DNA from: Thermoanaerobacterium aotearoense
GTDB lineage: Bacteria; Bacillota; Thermoanaerobacteria; Thermoanaerobacterales; Thermoanaerobacteraceae
Reading direction: 5' to 3'
Assembly: GCF_009905255.1 (NCBI RefSeq)
Contig: NZ_CP047602.1
Location: forward strand, 124,001 to 188,000
Length of the DNA stretch: 64,000 nucleotides
The notes beneath the pieces were generated by a model that ran no database searches, was not told the DNA's origin, and saw only the letters and a list, made by a program, of their open reading frames with translations. Made by a program: the position numbers and the translations under genes. Positions 8,535-15,815 of this stretch are shown here, piece by piece. Each line of letters starts with the position of its first letter. Position 1 is the first letter of the stretch.

Positions 8535-8723
8535 TTAGCTTAACTTCTTGCCTTCGATTAAAAGGCCTACAGGCACATCCATGATGGCGTTGTCGTGCAA
8601 AAATTTGATATTAGCGTATTTTTTATGGGGGTTTAGAGAGTTTATCCATACTACTTGACCATCATAGATAACTTCATAATTTGATGGAGAATTGTATATT
8701 TCTTCGGCTCTTTCATATTTCAT
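8535..8723 (-). CDS. sspH: H-type small acid-soluble spore protein
   Basis: The 62-aa protein opens MKYERAEEIYNSPSNYEV and continues YDGQVVWINSLN, with DVPVGLLIEG near the end. This is the compact SspH pattern (RA.EI..SPS...V.Y.G.PVWI), a minor DNA-associated protein of the spore core made late in the forespore. GGAAAGGAG precedes the ATG. A sigma-G/F-like promoter is found upstream. Its presence supports a sporulating host. Length and motif agree with the family. Confidence 0.9.
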   Translation of the reverse strand: MKYERAEEIYNSPSNYEVIYDGQVVWINSLNPHKKYANIKFLHDNAIMDVPVGLLIEGKKLS

Positions 8724-8747
8724 AAAAACAACTCCTTTCCTTATAGA

Positions 8748-8777
8748 TAGTATACATTAGCTTATATAAACATATAC
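8748..8777 (-). promoter_or_regulatory. Candidate forespore (sigma-G/F) promoter of sspH
   Basis: On the reverse strand GTATA (8777-8773) is followed after 18 bp by TATACTA (8754-8748). This is close to the sigma-G consensus GYATR ... CATNNTA, with one mismatch in the -10 box. Confidence 0.4.
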
Positions 8778-8902
8778 TTTTCTCGTGATGTCCGATATGT
8801 TGACATTTTAATGCAGTATGAATATAATATATTGTAGATTAACCAGCTACCATTGGGGGGTATATTCCCGCGATTTATATATGATTGTAAGAGGTGTTGC
8901 GT

Positions 8903-9478
8903 ATGTTAAGCTTTATAAAAGATAGGAGTGAATTTGAAGACATAAAAAAGTCAACAGATTTTTTCATGCTGTTATTTTACTCTAATAAATCTCAAAAAAG
9001 CTTAGAGGCATTAGATAATTTAAAGAAATTCAGCGATAAAAACAAAGATGTAAAAGTCTATGCAGTAAATGCATCGGAGGTAGGGTTGCACACAGAATTT
9101 GGCATCACTGCTGTACCTGCTTTAATTGCATACGGCGATGGAAAAGTGCAGCAGATAGTCTACGGTGTACAGACAGAAGATTATTACGAAAAGCTGCTTA
9201 CTACATCACCTGTAAAATCAAGTGACGGGTCAAAAAAATATCATAGGGTCATTGTCTACACCTCGCCTTCATGTCCGTGGTGCAGCGCCACAAAATCATA
9301 TTTAAGACAAAACAATATACCATTTAGAGAAGTAGATGTGACCAAAAATCCTGGCGCTGCTGAGGAGCTTGTAAGGAGAAGCGGACAAAGGGGTGTGCCA
9401 CAGACTGACATAGATGGCACAATAGTAGTAGGGTTTGATAAGGCCAGATTGAATACTCTATTAGGTATCCAAGGATAA
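8903..9478 (+). CDS. Glutaredoxin-family protein with an N-terminal thioredoxin-like domain
   Basis: The 191-aa cytoplasmic protein has two thioredoxin folds. The first (about 1-100) has the fold pattern (FFMLLFYSN..., then FGITAVPALIAYGDG) but SNKSQ where an active CxxC would be, so it is probably non-catalytic. The second (about 108-191) is an intact glutaredoxin/NrdH-like domain with SPSCPWCSATKSYL and the cis-Pro loop RGVPQTDI. A thiol-disulfide exchange role is expected. The ATG at 8903 is preferred over GTG 8894 because the SD AAGAGGTG lies 7 nt before it. A GroES-like gene follows 39 bp later, probably in the same transcript. Confidence 0.85.
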   Translation: MLSFIKDRSEFEDIKKSTDFFMLLFYSNKSQKSLEALDNLKKFSDKNKDVKVYAVNASEVGLHTEFGITAVPALIAYGDGKVQQIVYGVQTEDYYEKLLTTSPVKSSDGSKKYHRVIVYTSPSCPWCSATKSYLRQNNIPFREVDVTKNPGAAEELVRRSGQRGVPQTDIDGTIVVGFDKARLNTLLGIQG

Positions 9479-9517
9479 AAATTATTTACAATAATAATTT
9501 TAGAAAGGATGATGTAC

Positions 9518-9802
9518 ATGGAAAAGATACAACCAGTAAATGGGAATGCTCTTATAAGACTTGAAGAAGCGGAAGGAGATAAAAAAATAGGAGGAATAAT
9601 AATCCCTCGAAATGCGCAAGAAAAGTTGCATGAAGGCATTGTGGAAGGTCTTGCAGCCGGTGCCACAGATGAGATATCGATAGGCGATAGAGTCATATAT
9701 AAAGAATTTTCTGGCACTAAAATAAAGCACGGTGATACCGAATATTTGATAATTCCTGTTGATGATATAATAGCTAAATACGTCGATGTAGATGAAATAT
9801 AG
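9518..9802 (+). CDS. GroES-like co-chaperonin family protein, not linked to groEL
   Basis: The 94-aa protein follows the GroES/Cpn10 plan: PVNGNALIRLEEAE, the mobile-loop region KKIGGIIIPRNAQEK, EGIVEGLAAG, IGDRVIYKEFSGTKIKHGD, and YLIIPVDDIIA. GroES caps GroEL. No groEL lies nearby, so this is probably a second, divergent copy working with the upstream redox protein. Three in-frame ATGs exist (9509, 9512, 9518); the last has the best distance from AGAAAGGA. A strong terminator follows. Confidence 0.85.
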   Translation: MEKIQPVNGNALIRLEEAEGDKKIGGIIIPRNAQEKLHEGIVEGLAAGATDEISIGDRVIYKEFSGTKIKHGDTEYLIIPVDDIIAKYVDVDEI

Positions 9803-9829
9803 CCGAGACTTATTCTCGGTTTTTTTCTT
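9802..9829 (+). terminator. Terminator after the GroES-like gene
   Basis: CCGAGA-CTTAT-TCTCGG followed by seven T. Confidence 0.9.
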
Positions 9830-9858
9830 GGCTTGTTATTTTTATTTGTTGATTGACG

Positions 9859-10410
9859 TTAGCGCTTCATATGCTCTTTTAATAAAAGCTTGATATTTTC
9901 TTTATCTTCTTTTTTGACAATTAATTTGAATTTATTGGCGGAGGCATTTAAAGCAATGACTAAAAAATTATCTGTAAAACTGTAACTTTGGATTTTATCC
10001 CATGTGTATAAATTGCCCCAATGAAATATGCCTTTTTCATTTATTCCGTCTTTTAATATGGAATGAAAAAAAGGAATTAGCCCAGATACAAAGATGATTG
10101 AGATAAGCATAGTGTGCAGAGAGTCTTTAGAATTAATGCTTAAATTCGGTATTAAGGTGCAGTACAAGCTGATTGTAAGTAGTAATGTATTATTGCTTGT
10201 TTTTACTATCCATTTTGCTTTTCCAAAAAATCTTTTGTCCTTGAAAAGAAGGTATATATCACATATTACGGCAAGTATTACTGCCACTAAGAGAAAGGAA
10301 AAGATTTTTTCTAAGATGTTATATCTGCTTAATGATCCTATAATTAATCCAAAAGCCATTATTAATACACCAATGATTATTGTTATCATGTTTTTTCTAT
10401 TCATATACAT
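9859..10410 (-). CDS. Membrane protein with C-terminal cytosolic domain, DUF5673-like
   Basis: The 183-aa protein has four hydrophobic segments (about 8-28, 35-55, 75-90, 98-115). A soluble C-terminus follows, with WGNLYTWDKIQSYSF and FKLIVKKEDKENIKLLL, which resembles the DUF5673/bacterial PH-like tail of small Firmicute membrane proteins. No function is known. AAGGGGT lies just before the ATG at 10410; the ATG at 10404 is an alternative. It is last in a leftward run of small membrane genes next to the toxin locus and could be an accessory or bystander. Confidence 0.6.
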   Translation of the reverse strand: MYMNRKNMITIIIGVLIMAFGLIIGSLSRYNILEKIFSFLLVAVILAVICDIYLLFKDKRFFGKAKWIVKTSNNTLLLTISLYCTLIPNLSINSKDSLHTMLISIIFVSGLIPFFHSILKDGINEKGIFHWGNLYTWDKIQSYSFTDNFLVIALNASANKFKLIVKKEDKENIKLLLKEHMKR

Positions 10411-10430
10411 GATACCCCTTCAGAAAAATT

Positions 10431-10604
10431 TTACTTGATGAGTAAGCTAATAATCATATATGCAATGAAATAAACTAAGAACATTAAGATGAATTGCTTT
10501 AAACTTTTCTTTTTAAAGTCGTTTTTTTCTTTTTTAAATAACAGAAACATTAACAGTGTAAAAATTAAACCAGAAATCAATGCTCTTATAAAAAGTTTGA
10601 ACAT
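10431..10604 (-). CDS. Small two-helix membrane protein, 57 aa
   Basis: Starting at the ATG at 10604 (GGAAGG upstream), the protein begins MFKLFIRALISGLIFTLLM. Its first hydrophobic helix is followed by a very basic loop (KKEKNDFKKKSLKQF) and a second helix ending IISLLIK. It overlaps nothing and sits 20 bp before the DUF5673-like gene, suggesting one transcript. No family is recognised. Confidence 0.5.
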   Translation of the reverse strand: MFKLFIRALISGLIFTLLMFLLFKKEKNDFKKKSLKQFILMFLVYFIAYMIISLLIK

Positions 10605-10630
10605 TTTGCTCACCCTTCCATTTAAAAAAT

Positions 10631-10943
10631 TTAACTTTTTATTATAAGGGTACCAGCAATTATATCGTGCAAAGCTTGCTTGTATCTCGTCCAACCAGCC
10701 ATAGCAAAACCTATGAAAATTATTACAGCGGATAAAATAGAATCAATTCTTTTATCACTTGAGTTTAGCTTGTTGATTAAAAGTTTTGTAAAATTCATGA
10801 GAGAATGTAATGAATATTGCAAATAAAAATATTTTGTCTATAACACCTTTAACGATAAATACCCTGATAATTCCATATAATGCAATTAACAAATATAATA
10901 GTCGATCAATTAAAATTCTAATTAATAGCTTTCCCATCATCAT
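10631..10943 (-). pseudogene. Remnant of an RDD-family-like membrane protein (frameshifted)
   Basis: Two overlapping reading frames together look like one broken membrane protein. The upstream frame (10943-10755) opens MMMGKLLIRILIDRLLYLLI. The downstream frame (10822-10631) ends with a membrane helix and WTRYKQALHDIIAGTLIIK, which matches the C-terminal K-Q-x-L-H-D-x-x-A-G-T signature of RDD proteins. Neither frame alone is a full domain. RDD assignment rests on the C-terminal motif only. Confidence 0.4.
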
Positions 10944-11083
10944 ACCTCGTTTTTGTATAATTTTGAAAAATAAAAACTTACTTTTATTTTATCAAAGATT
11001 TTATGCTAATAAAAGTAAGAAAAAATGAATTTTTCAATCTGTTTAAGATACTGAAAATACACCCACCACAATCTCATATTTTC

Positions 11084-11399
11084 TCAGTCTTTTAGTTGTC
11101 TTTCATACATACGAGCAATATCCCAAAGTTTATCTTTTATTTTCGGTTCGACTTTCCACCCATCTGTGAAATACCATGGATATTGAAATGCTCTTTTGTT
11201 CTTCGGTGGCAATCTGTTCTCTACTGCCATTCTTTTTACCTCTTCTAATTCCTTCTTTATAAATTCAAGCTGATTGACCTTTCCATATCCTGGTATGCCT
11301 TTTTTCTATCTTCTATTTCTTTTTCTAACTCAGGCATTACATCGTCTATTGCTTCTATTAATTTCTTACTTCGTATAGTTTATTCCTTTTAAGTGTCAT
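11084..11399 (-). pseudogene. Degenerate immunity-like gene (at least two frameshifts)
   Basis: The reverse strand begins with GGAGGTGA and an ATG at 11399 (MTLKRNKLYEVRN, then stop). The reading continues in a second frame (IEAIDDVMPELEKEIEDRK...AYQ) and a third (GIPGYGKVNQLEFIKKEL, later FQYPWYFTDGWKVEPKI and MYERQLKD). Joined, these give about 105 residues of a soluble, charged protein directly behind a toxin-like tail. That position fits an immunity gene. The frames prove decay; the role is inferred from context. Confidence 0.5.
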
Positions 11400-11402
11400 G
11401 TG

Positions 11403-11500
11403 CTACTTCACCTCCTTTAATACGTCTGCGTTTGGTACAAATATTTGTCTTGCTCCTCCTGGTCTTCCCCATTCTTCATGTGATGCTACTGTTCCATAGA
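11403..11500 (-). pseudogene. Orphan C-terminal tail of a polymorphic toxin (third toxin type)
   Basis: A start-less frame reads YGTVASHEEWGRPGGA..., then RQIFVPNADVLKEVK, stop. The E-W-G-x-PGGA-x-Q pattern resembles the ends of secreted toxin domains, but it differs from the TNT tails nearby. It is too short to assign. A small hairpin (CCATAG...CTATGG) separates it from the immunity gene on its right, as in the neighbouring cassette. Confidence 0.4.
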
Positions 11501-11521
11501 TTAAAACTATGGTGCTGAATT

Positions 11522-11794
11522 TTATAAATCTTTGCCTTTACCTATATAAGGTTTTGCTTCTTCATAACTCTCAGTTACATATTTGTAAAAAAAGTCACAT
11601 GCTTCTTCTTCTGATACAAAAGTTTTTATTGTATACTTATTTCCTCTCTCATCTTGATCATATATTATCCAGATACCTTCTTCATTTTGTTCTAACCATG
11701 AGAGAGAAAAAGGATCAAATTGTTCTGGTATACCCCACCATATCTGTGGTATGTTTTCTCTTATTAGTCTTTCCTTTAATTCTTTTAAATTCAT
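11522..11794 (-). CDS. Immunity protein of a TNT toxin cassette (intact copy)
   Basis: The 90-aa acidic, soluble protein opens MNLKELKERLIRENIPQIWW and has LEQNEEGIWIIYDQDERG and a C-terminal ESYEEAKPYIGKGKDL. It starts 1 bp after the stop of the TNT toxin module, as expected for a cognate immunity gene, with AAAGGTGG as SD inside the toxin end. A 91-aa paralogue at 12334-12609 is broken by a stop codon. Binding to a TNT domain is inferred from gene order only. Confidence 0.65.
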   Translation of the reverse strand: MNLKELKERLIRENIPQIWWGIPEQFDPFSLSWLEQNEEGIWIIYDQDERGNKYTIKTFVSEEEACDFFYKYVTESYEEAKPYIGKGKDL

Positions 11795-11795
11795 A

Positions 11796-12275
11796 TTATT
11801 TTTCCACCTTTCTTATATATCCTTCATTTATCAATCCTTCTATTGTTTTAGGCAATTTGTATTGTATTCCTCCACCAGGCTGGTCAAACCATGTTGCTAT
11901 CTTACCTTCTAATCCTTCAAAAGGTTTTACTACTTCATATACGTTATATGGTTTTGTAATCTTATATTTTGGTGGCAAAGATCTCATTTCAAAAGATGTA
12001 CCTATAGGTGCTGTAAATTCTCCTGTTTCATCACCATACCTATCAAATCTTTCTCCAGGTTTAAAAGTTCTTACTGTAGAACTACCTTCAAACCCATCAT
12101 TTGGTGGCCATATAGGATTACCATTTTTATCAAGCCATTTTGAAGCGATTTTTGATGAACTTGAAGTAGCTTCTTCTACAGTTGTTGTCTCTACTTTTTC
12201 AGCAGTTGCAGAAACATTTTTTATAGCTCTTTCCGTAACACCTGCTGCTTTTGCTGCATCACCTACTGTTTCTGC
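11796..12275 (-). pseudogene. Orphan TNT-domain toxin module without a start codon
   Basis: The frame is open for about 159 residues down to the stop before 11796, but an in-frame TAA (12278-12276) precedes it and the first ATG lies inside the domain. It begins AETVGDAAKAAG, echoing AETVDDAAKAEK in the full-length toxin. A complete TNT domain follows: PIWPPNDGF, VRTFKPGERFDRYGDETG, APIGTSFEMRSLPP, YEVVKPFEGLEG, WFDQPGGGIQYKLP, LINEGYIRKVE. TNT toxins (tuberculosis necrotizing toxin family) hydrolyse NAD+. This looks like a silent cassette that could be joined to the toxin backbone by recombination through the shared AETV-DAAKA segment. Confidence 0.75.
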
Positions 12276-12299
12276 TTAATTATAGGCTTTTATTTTTAA

Positions 12300-12328
12300 A
12301 AAGCACCATAGCTTTAATCTATGGTGCT
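12300..12328. terminator. Hairpin separating toxin cassettes
   Basis: AGCACCATAG and CTATGGTGCT pair around CTTTAAT. A shorter version lies at about 11494-11515. Both sit just downstream of an immunity gene, so they probably end the cassette transcripts. Confidence 0.5.
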
Positions 12329-12333
12329 GAAAT

Positions 12334-12609
12334 TTATAAATCTTTGCCTTTACCTATATAAGGTTTTGCTTCTTCATAACTCTCAGTTACATATTTGTAA
12401 AAAAAGTCACAAGCATCTTCTTATGATAAAAAAGTCTTTATAGTGCGTCTATTCCCTCTCTCATCTTGGTAATACACTATCCAATTTCCCTCTTCATTAT
12501 TTTGTTCTAACCAGAAATCAGCAAACGGATCAAATTGTCCAGGTATTCCCCACCATTCTTGTGGTATATTATTTTTTATCAGTTTTTCTTTTAATTCTTT
12601 TAAATTCAT
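12334..12609 (-). pseudogene. TNT immunity gene copy with an in-frame nonsense codon
   Basis: The DNA parallels the intact immunity gene at 11522-11794, but codon 63 is TAA where the paralogue has GAA. This leaves a 62-aa product ending IKTFLS. The remaining codons (EDACDFFYKYVTESYEEAKP...) continue in frame to a matching stop, so a single substitution broke a 91-aa gene. It follows the truncated TNT tail at 12611-12763. Confidence 0.8.
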
Positions 12610-12610
12610 A

Positions 12611-12763
12611 TTATTTTTCCACCTTTCTTATATATCCTTCATTTATCAATTCTTTTATTGTTTTTGGCATTTTGTATTGTATCCCTCCACCAGGCTGGTC
12701 AAACCATGGAGCTGTCTTACCTTCTAATCCTTCAAAAGGTTTTACTACTTCATATACATGGTA
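12611..12763 (-). pseudogene. Truncated TNT toxin tail
   Basis: From YHVYEVVKPFEGLEG to WFDQPGGGIQYKMP and LINEGYIRKVEK the sequence is nearly identical to the end of the TNT module at 11796-11945. The N-terminal two thirds of the domain are missing. Homology stops where it meets the immunity gene at 12789. It is a leftover of an older cassette duplication. Confidence 0.75.
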
Positions 12764-12788
12764 TTTATTTAATTTGAGAATTGATACT

Positions 12789-13028
12789 TTAAAAAACTGA
12801 CTCAACGACTACATTGTCCCAAATTTCTTCGATACGCTTATTGTTTATAAGTGCTTTTTTTAAAAGTTCCTCGCTATTGCAAAAAGATTGATAGATATTA
12901 TCACTAAATTTCGTCAAATACCATCCTTTTTCATTATGACTAATCGAATATTTTTCACCATTGTATAAAAACTCTACTTCATGACCAATACTTAAATCCT
13001 CTTTGAGTTCTAAGTAGCTGTACTTCAT
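12789..13028 (-). CDS. Immunity protein for the full-length polymorphic toxin
   Basis: The 79-aa soluble acidic protein opens MKYSYLELKEDLSIGHEVEF and contains NEKGWYLTKFSDNIYQSF. It starts 12 bp after the toxin stop codon with AAAGAGGTGATAAA upstream, the standard toxin/immunity arrangement. No conserved family is recognised. Its role is inferred from position and size. Confidence 0.65.
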   Translation of the reverse strand: MKYSYLELKEDLSIGHEVEFLYNGEKYSISHNEKGWYLTKFSDNIYQSFCNSEELLKKALINNKRIEEIWDNVVVESVF

Positions 13029-13040
13029 TTTATCACCTCT

Positions 13041-14123
13041 TTACTTTCTTACAGGCTTGTCAGGATTGCTCCAATCCCACGTATGTTCATGAGGAACCTC
13101 TGGGTGTTGGTTTGGATTACCATGATTAGTATAATCAATATCCTTAACTGCTCGACCATTTGAATCGTAGTATCTTCTTTGAATTATATTCCCATCAGTA
13201 TCAATTCTTTCGACAACCGAATTTGGCTTGTTGGTTATTGGAATTTTATTATCTGTGGTTTTCACTACACTTGCTTCTATAGTTTTTTCAACAGTACAAA
13301 CAATTTTTTCTGCTTTTGCTGCATCGTCTACTGTTTCTGCTGCTTCTGCTGTTCTTGCTATTACTCCTACTTCTTTCACTGCTTTTGCTACTTTGTCTAT
13401 TCCTTTTGTGCCTATTACTGATAAAGCAACTTCTCCTGTTATGTCACCAAGTATTTTTGCTTTTGTATTTGCATCTCCGTTTTTAAATTCATTGTATGTT
13501 TTTACTGTTTCGTTTTTTATTGCATTTACTGTCTCAGCAGGATGCGATACTGCATATTCTATACCTTTGACTACTTCTTTGGGATGTGTTACAACATTTG
13601 CTACACCTTTTGCTGTATCTTCTACGGCTTTTCCTAATCCTTCTCCAAAATTTTTTACTACACTGAAAAAGCTTGTTGTTTGTGTTTTGCCGTTTTTATC
13701 ATATGTCTTATATACTGTCGTACTTGTATTTCTGCTTAAATCTCCTGCTAATACATCAATTTTTGAATTGTTTATGACATTTTTTGTTCCGCTGCTGTTG
13801 TACGTGATGTATGTTTTATTTACACTTCCGTTTGAAGATGATAATGAAGTGTTGTCTGCAGCCTGTCTTAATGCTGCTAATGTTTTTGGTCCGACTATAC
13901 CATCTGCTGTTAATCCATGTGACTTTTGAAAATTACGTATTGCAGCATCTGTATTTTTGCCAAATACTCCATCAACACCACCAGTATTATAGCCTAATTT
14001 ATTAAGAATTTGCTGTGTTTGTTTTACTACCTCTCCTGTACTTCCTTTTGATATGTATGTGTTTGGGTTATCCAGAACCCATGTTGACCTTAAAGTTCCT
14101 CCCCCTGAAGCTATAGCATTCAC
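13041..14123 (-). CDS. Polymorphic toxin with N-terminal peptidoglycan-binding domain
   Basis: The 360-aa protein starts at GTG 14123 with GGAGG 10 nt upstream. Residues about 22-88 are a peptidoglycan-binding domain (SKGSTGEVVKQTQQILNKLGY, VDGVFGKNTDAAIRNFQ, DGIVGPKTLAAL). A long Ala/Val/Thr/Lys-rich linker follows (about 90-290; ends AEAAETVDDAAKAEK). The C-terminal ~60 residues carry RRYYDSNGRAVKDIDYTNHG, HPEVPHEHTWDW and a terminal RK; such His-rich C-termini occur in secreted toxins, but I cannot name the activity. No signal peptide is seen, so the export route is unknown. The shared AETV-DAAKA stretch marks where alternative C-termini could be swapped in. Confidence 0.75.
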   Translation of the reverse strand: MNAIASGGGTLRSTWVLDNPNTYISKGSTGEVVKQTQQILNKLGYNTGGVDGVFGKNTDAAIRNFQKSHGLTADGIVGPKTLAALRQAADNTSLSSSNGSVNKTYITYNSSGTKNVINNSKIDVLAGDLSRNTSTTVYKTYDKNGKTQTTSFFSVVKNFGEGLGKAVEDTAKGVANVVTHPKEVVKGIEYAVSHPAETVNAIKNETVKTYNEFKNGDANTKAKILGDITGEVALSVIGTKGIDKVAKAVKEVGVIARTAEAAETVDDAAKAEKIVCTVEKTIEASVVKTTDNKIPITNKPNSVVERIDTDGNIIQRRYYDSNGRAVKDIDYTNHGNPNQHPEVPHEHTWDWSNPDKPVRK

Positions 14124-14511
14124 TTATTAACTTCCTCCCTCTATTGTATTTTTAAATCAATAAAAAGTAAATAATTTTTTTGTCATCATCCTTTCTAACA
14201 AAAATGTGCTTAGTTTTAAAAATATATAAATTGGCTTTTTAGTAACTATATGTTATTTGTTTCGGTTATTTTTTTATCAAGTTTAGTTCTGATTATAAAA
14301 ATTTTTTCGCAAATTTCGACATTTTTCGAGAAACTGGATGTGATGTTAAAAATCATTCTTGACAATAAAGCAATAAAACAATAAAATTTAAGTCAATAAA
14401 TTTGATAAAAAACAAGTAATGTTAAGAGGGAATTTAAAGGGACAGCCTTATAAAAGTATAGGAATAGTTACGGGCATCAGAAGTCAAAAGTAGAAAGGGT
14501 GCTGTAAGGAC
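14124..14511. other. AT-rich intergenic region
   Basis: About 390 bp without a convincing gene. It must hold divergent promoters for the toxin and for the gene at 14512. A/T runs and short CAATAAA-type iterations (about 14366-14400) are visible, nothing else. Confidence 0.5.
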
Positions 14512-14808
14512 ATGGCATATGTATGGTTTTTCATGGCATTAGTTATGCTAATTCAATTAATAAGGAAAGTAATAAAAAAAGAAATTGATATGATAGGTGG
14601 AGATTTTATTACAATGTTAGCCTTTGTGTCAATGGGAATTTTACATTTATTTAACTTAAGTAAAGATAAGCTTAATTCTCTGGAAATACATATTTTTATT
14701 TCATATATAATTTTAATTGTTTTATTTTTTATATATTGGATTCATCGTTATAATAAAATGAATAACATTAAATTAGCCACTAAAAAACTAAGTAACGATA
14801 AAAAATGA
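14512..14808 (+). CDS. Small three-helix membrane protein
   Basis: The 98-aa protein opens MAYVWFFMALVMLIQLI and has hydrophobic segments at about 3-18, 33-47 and 58-78, with a basic tail (KKLSNDKK). GTAAGGA precedes the ATG. No family is recognised. It sits between the toxin locus and suf, and a terminator follows. Confidence 0.55.
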   Translation: MAYVWFFMALVMLIQLIRKVIKKEIDMIGGDFITMLAFVSMGILHLFNLSKDKLNSLEIHIFISYIILIVLFFIYWIHRYNKMNNIKLATKKLSNDKK

Positions 14809-14841
14809 AAAACGCTTTAATCTAAAATCAGAAAACGGATT

Positions 14842-14886
14842 GACATAACATACTGCAACAATTCTTGCGGTATGTTATTTTTTTTC
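14842..14886 (+). terminator. Terminator after the small membrane protein
   Basis: ATAACATAC and GTATGTTAT pair, with an inner TGCAA/TTGCG extension, followed by eight or more T. Confidence 0.8.
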
Positions 14887-15049
14887 AAATTCATATTATT
14901 TTTCTCTGCTATAGATTGTGTCACACAAGGCAAAAATAAACAATGAGTATATTTTTCATATATTTATTGATTTTTTTTCATATTAGGGTATAATTAAAAC
15001 ATGGAAGTAATCCCATTAAAATAGTAGGAATTAAAAAGGGAGTGTAAAT

Positions 15050-15802
15050 ATGAAGGATAATTTGTTGGAAATAAAAGATGTCAAAGCAGAAGTTGACGGC
15101 AAAGAGATATTGAAAGGACTCAATTTGACTATAAAAAGAGGAGAAATACATGCTATTATGGGACCCAATGGCAGTGGGAAAAGTACTCTCTGCAATGTGA
15201 TAATGGGAAATCCACATTACAAAGTGACAGACGGTGAGATACTTTTTGAAGGAGAAAATATCGTAAACTTAAAGGTAAACGAAAGGGCGAAGAAAGGCAT
15301 ATTTTTATCGTTCCAATCGCCTGAGGAAATCCCAGGGATTACAGTAGATAATTTCATAAGGACTTCTTTAAATGCAGTTACAAATAAAAACATGCCTATG
15401 CTGCAGTTTGCGAAAAGCATGAAGGAAAAGATGGATATGCTGGATATGAAGCCAGAATACAGGACAAGGTACTTAAACGTAGGTTTTTCTGGCGGAGAAA
15501 AGAAGAAAAGCGAGATCTTGCAGATGGCCATGTTAAATCCAAAGCTTGTCATGTTGGACGAAATAGATTCAGGTCTTGACATAGACGCTTTAAGGGTTGT
15601 AGCTGAAACAGTGAGAAAATTGAAAGTGGAAGACATGTCAATACTTATAATAACTCATTACAACAGGATATTGGATTATTTGGAGCCTGATGTAATATCT
15701 GTACTGGCTCATGGAAGAATCGTCAAAGAAGGAGACAAAAATCTGGCGAAGGAGCTGGAGAAGACAGGATACGAGTCTATACTGGACGAAGTTCTGTCAT
15801 AA
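15050..15802 (+). CDS. sufC: Fe-S assembly ATPase SufC
   Basis: SufC is the cytoplasmic ABC-type ATPase of the SufBCD scaffold that builds Fe-S clusters. The 250-aa length is typical. Visible are Walker A GPNGSGKST (about 38-46), the Q-loop FQSPEEIPG, the signature FSGGEKKKSEIL, Walker B KLVMLDEIDSGLD and the switch His in ILIITHYNR. GGGAGTG precedes the ATG and an extended -10 (GGGTATAAT) lies near 14985. It is the first gene of sufCBDSU. Confidence 0.97.
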   Translation: MKDNLLEIKDVKAEVDGKEILKGLNLTIKRGEIHAIMGPNGSGKSTLCNVIMGNPHYKVTDGEILFEGENIVNLKVNERAKKGIFLSFQSPEEIPGITVDNFIRTSLNAVTNKNMPMLQFAKSMKEKMDMLDMKPEYRTRYLNVGFSGGEKKKSEILQMAMLNPKLVMLDEIDSGLDIDALRVVAETVRKLKVEDMSILIITHYNRILDYLEPDVISVLAHGRIVKEGDKNLAKELEKTGYESILDEVLS

Positions 15803-15815
15803 AGGGGTGAATCAG

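Noticed and set aside
11509..12279. Long open frame on the + strand across the toxin cassettes
   Set aside because: It runs antisense to the TNT module and immunity genes, whose reverse-strand frames match known domains; the + product is a meaningless Tyr/Ser/Pro-rich chain.
13228..13929. Forward-strand frame opposite the full-length toxin
   Set aside because: Low-complexity Phe/Thr/Ser/Ala product caused by the Ala/Val/Lys-rich linker read backwards; no SD.
11084..14123. Prophage remnant
   Set aside because: No capsid, tail, integrase or lysis genes; toxin and immunity cassettes explain the region.
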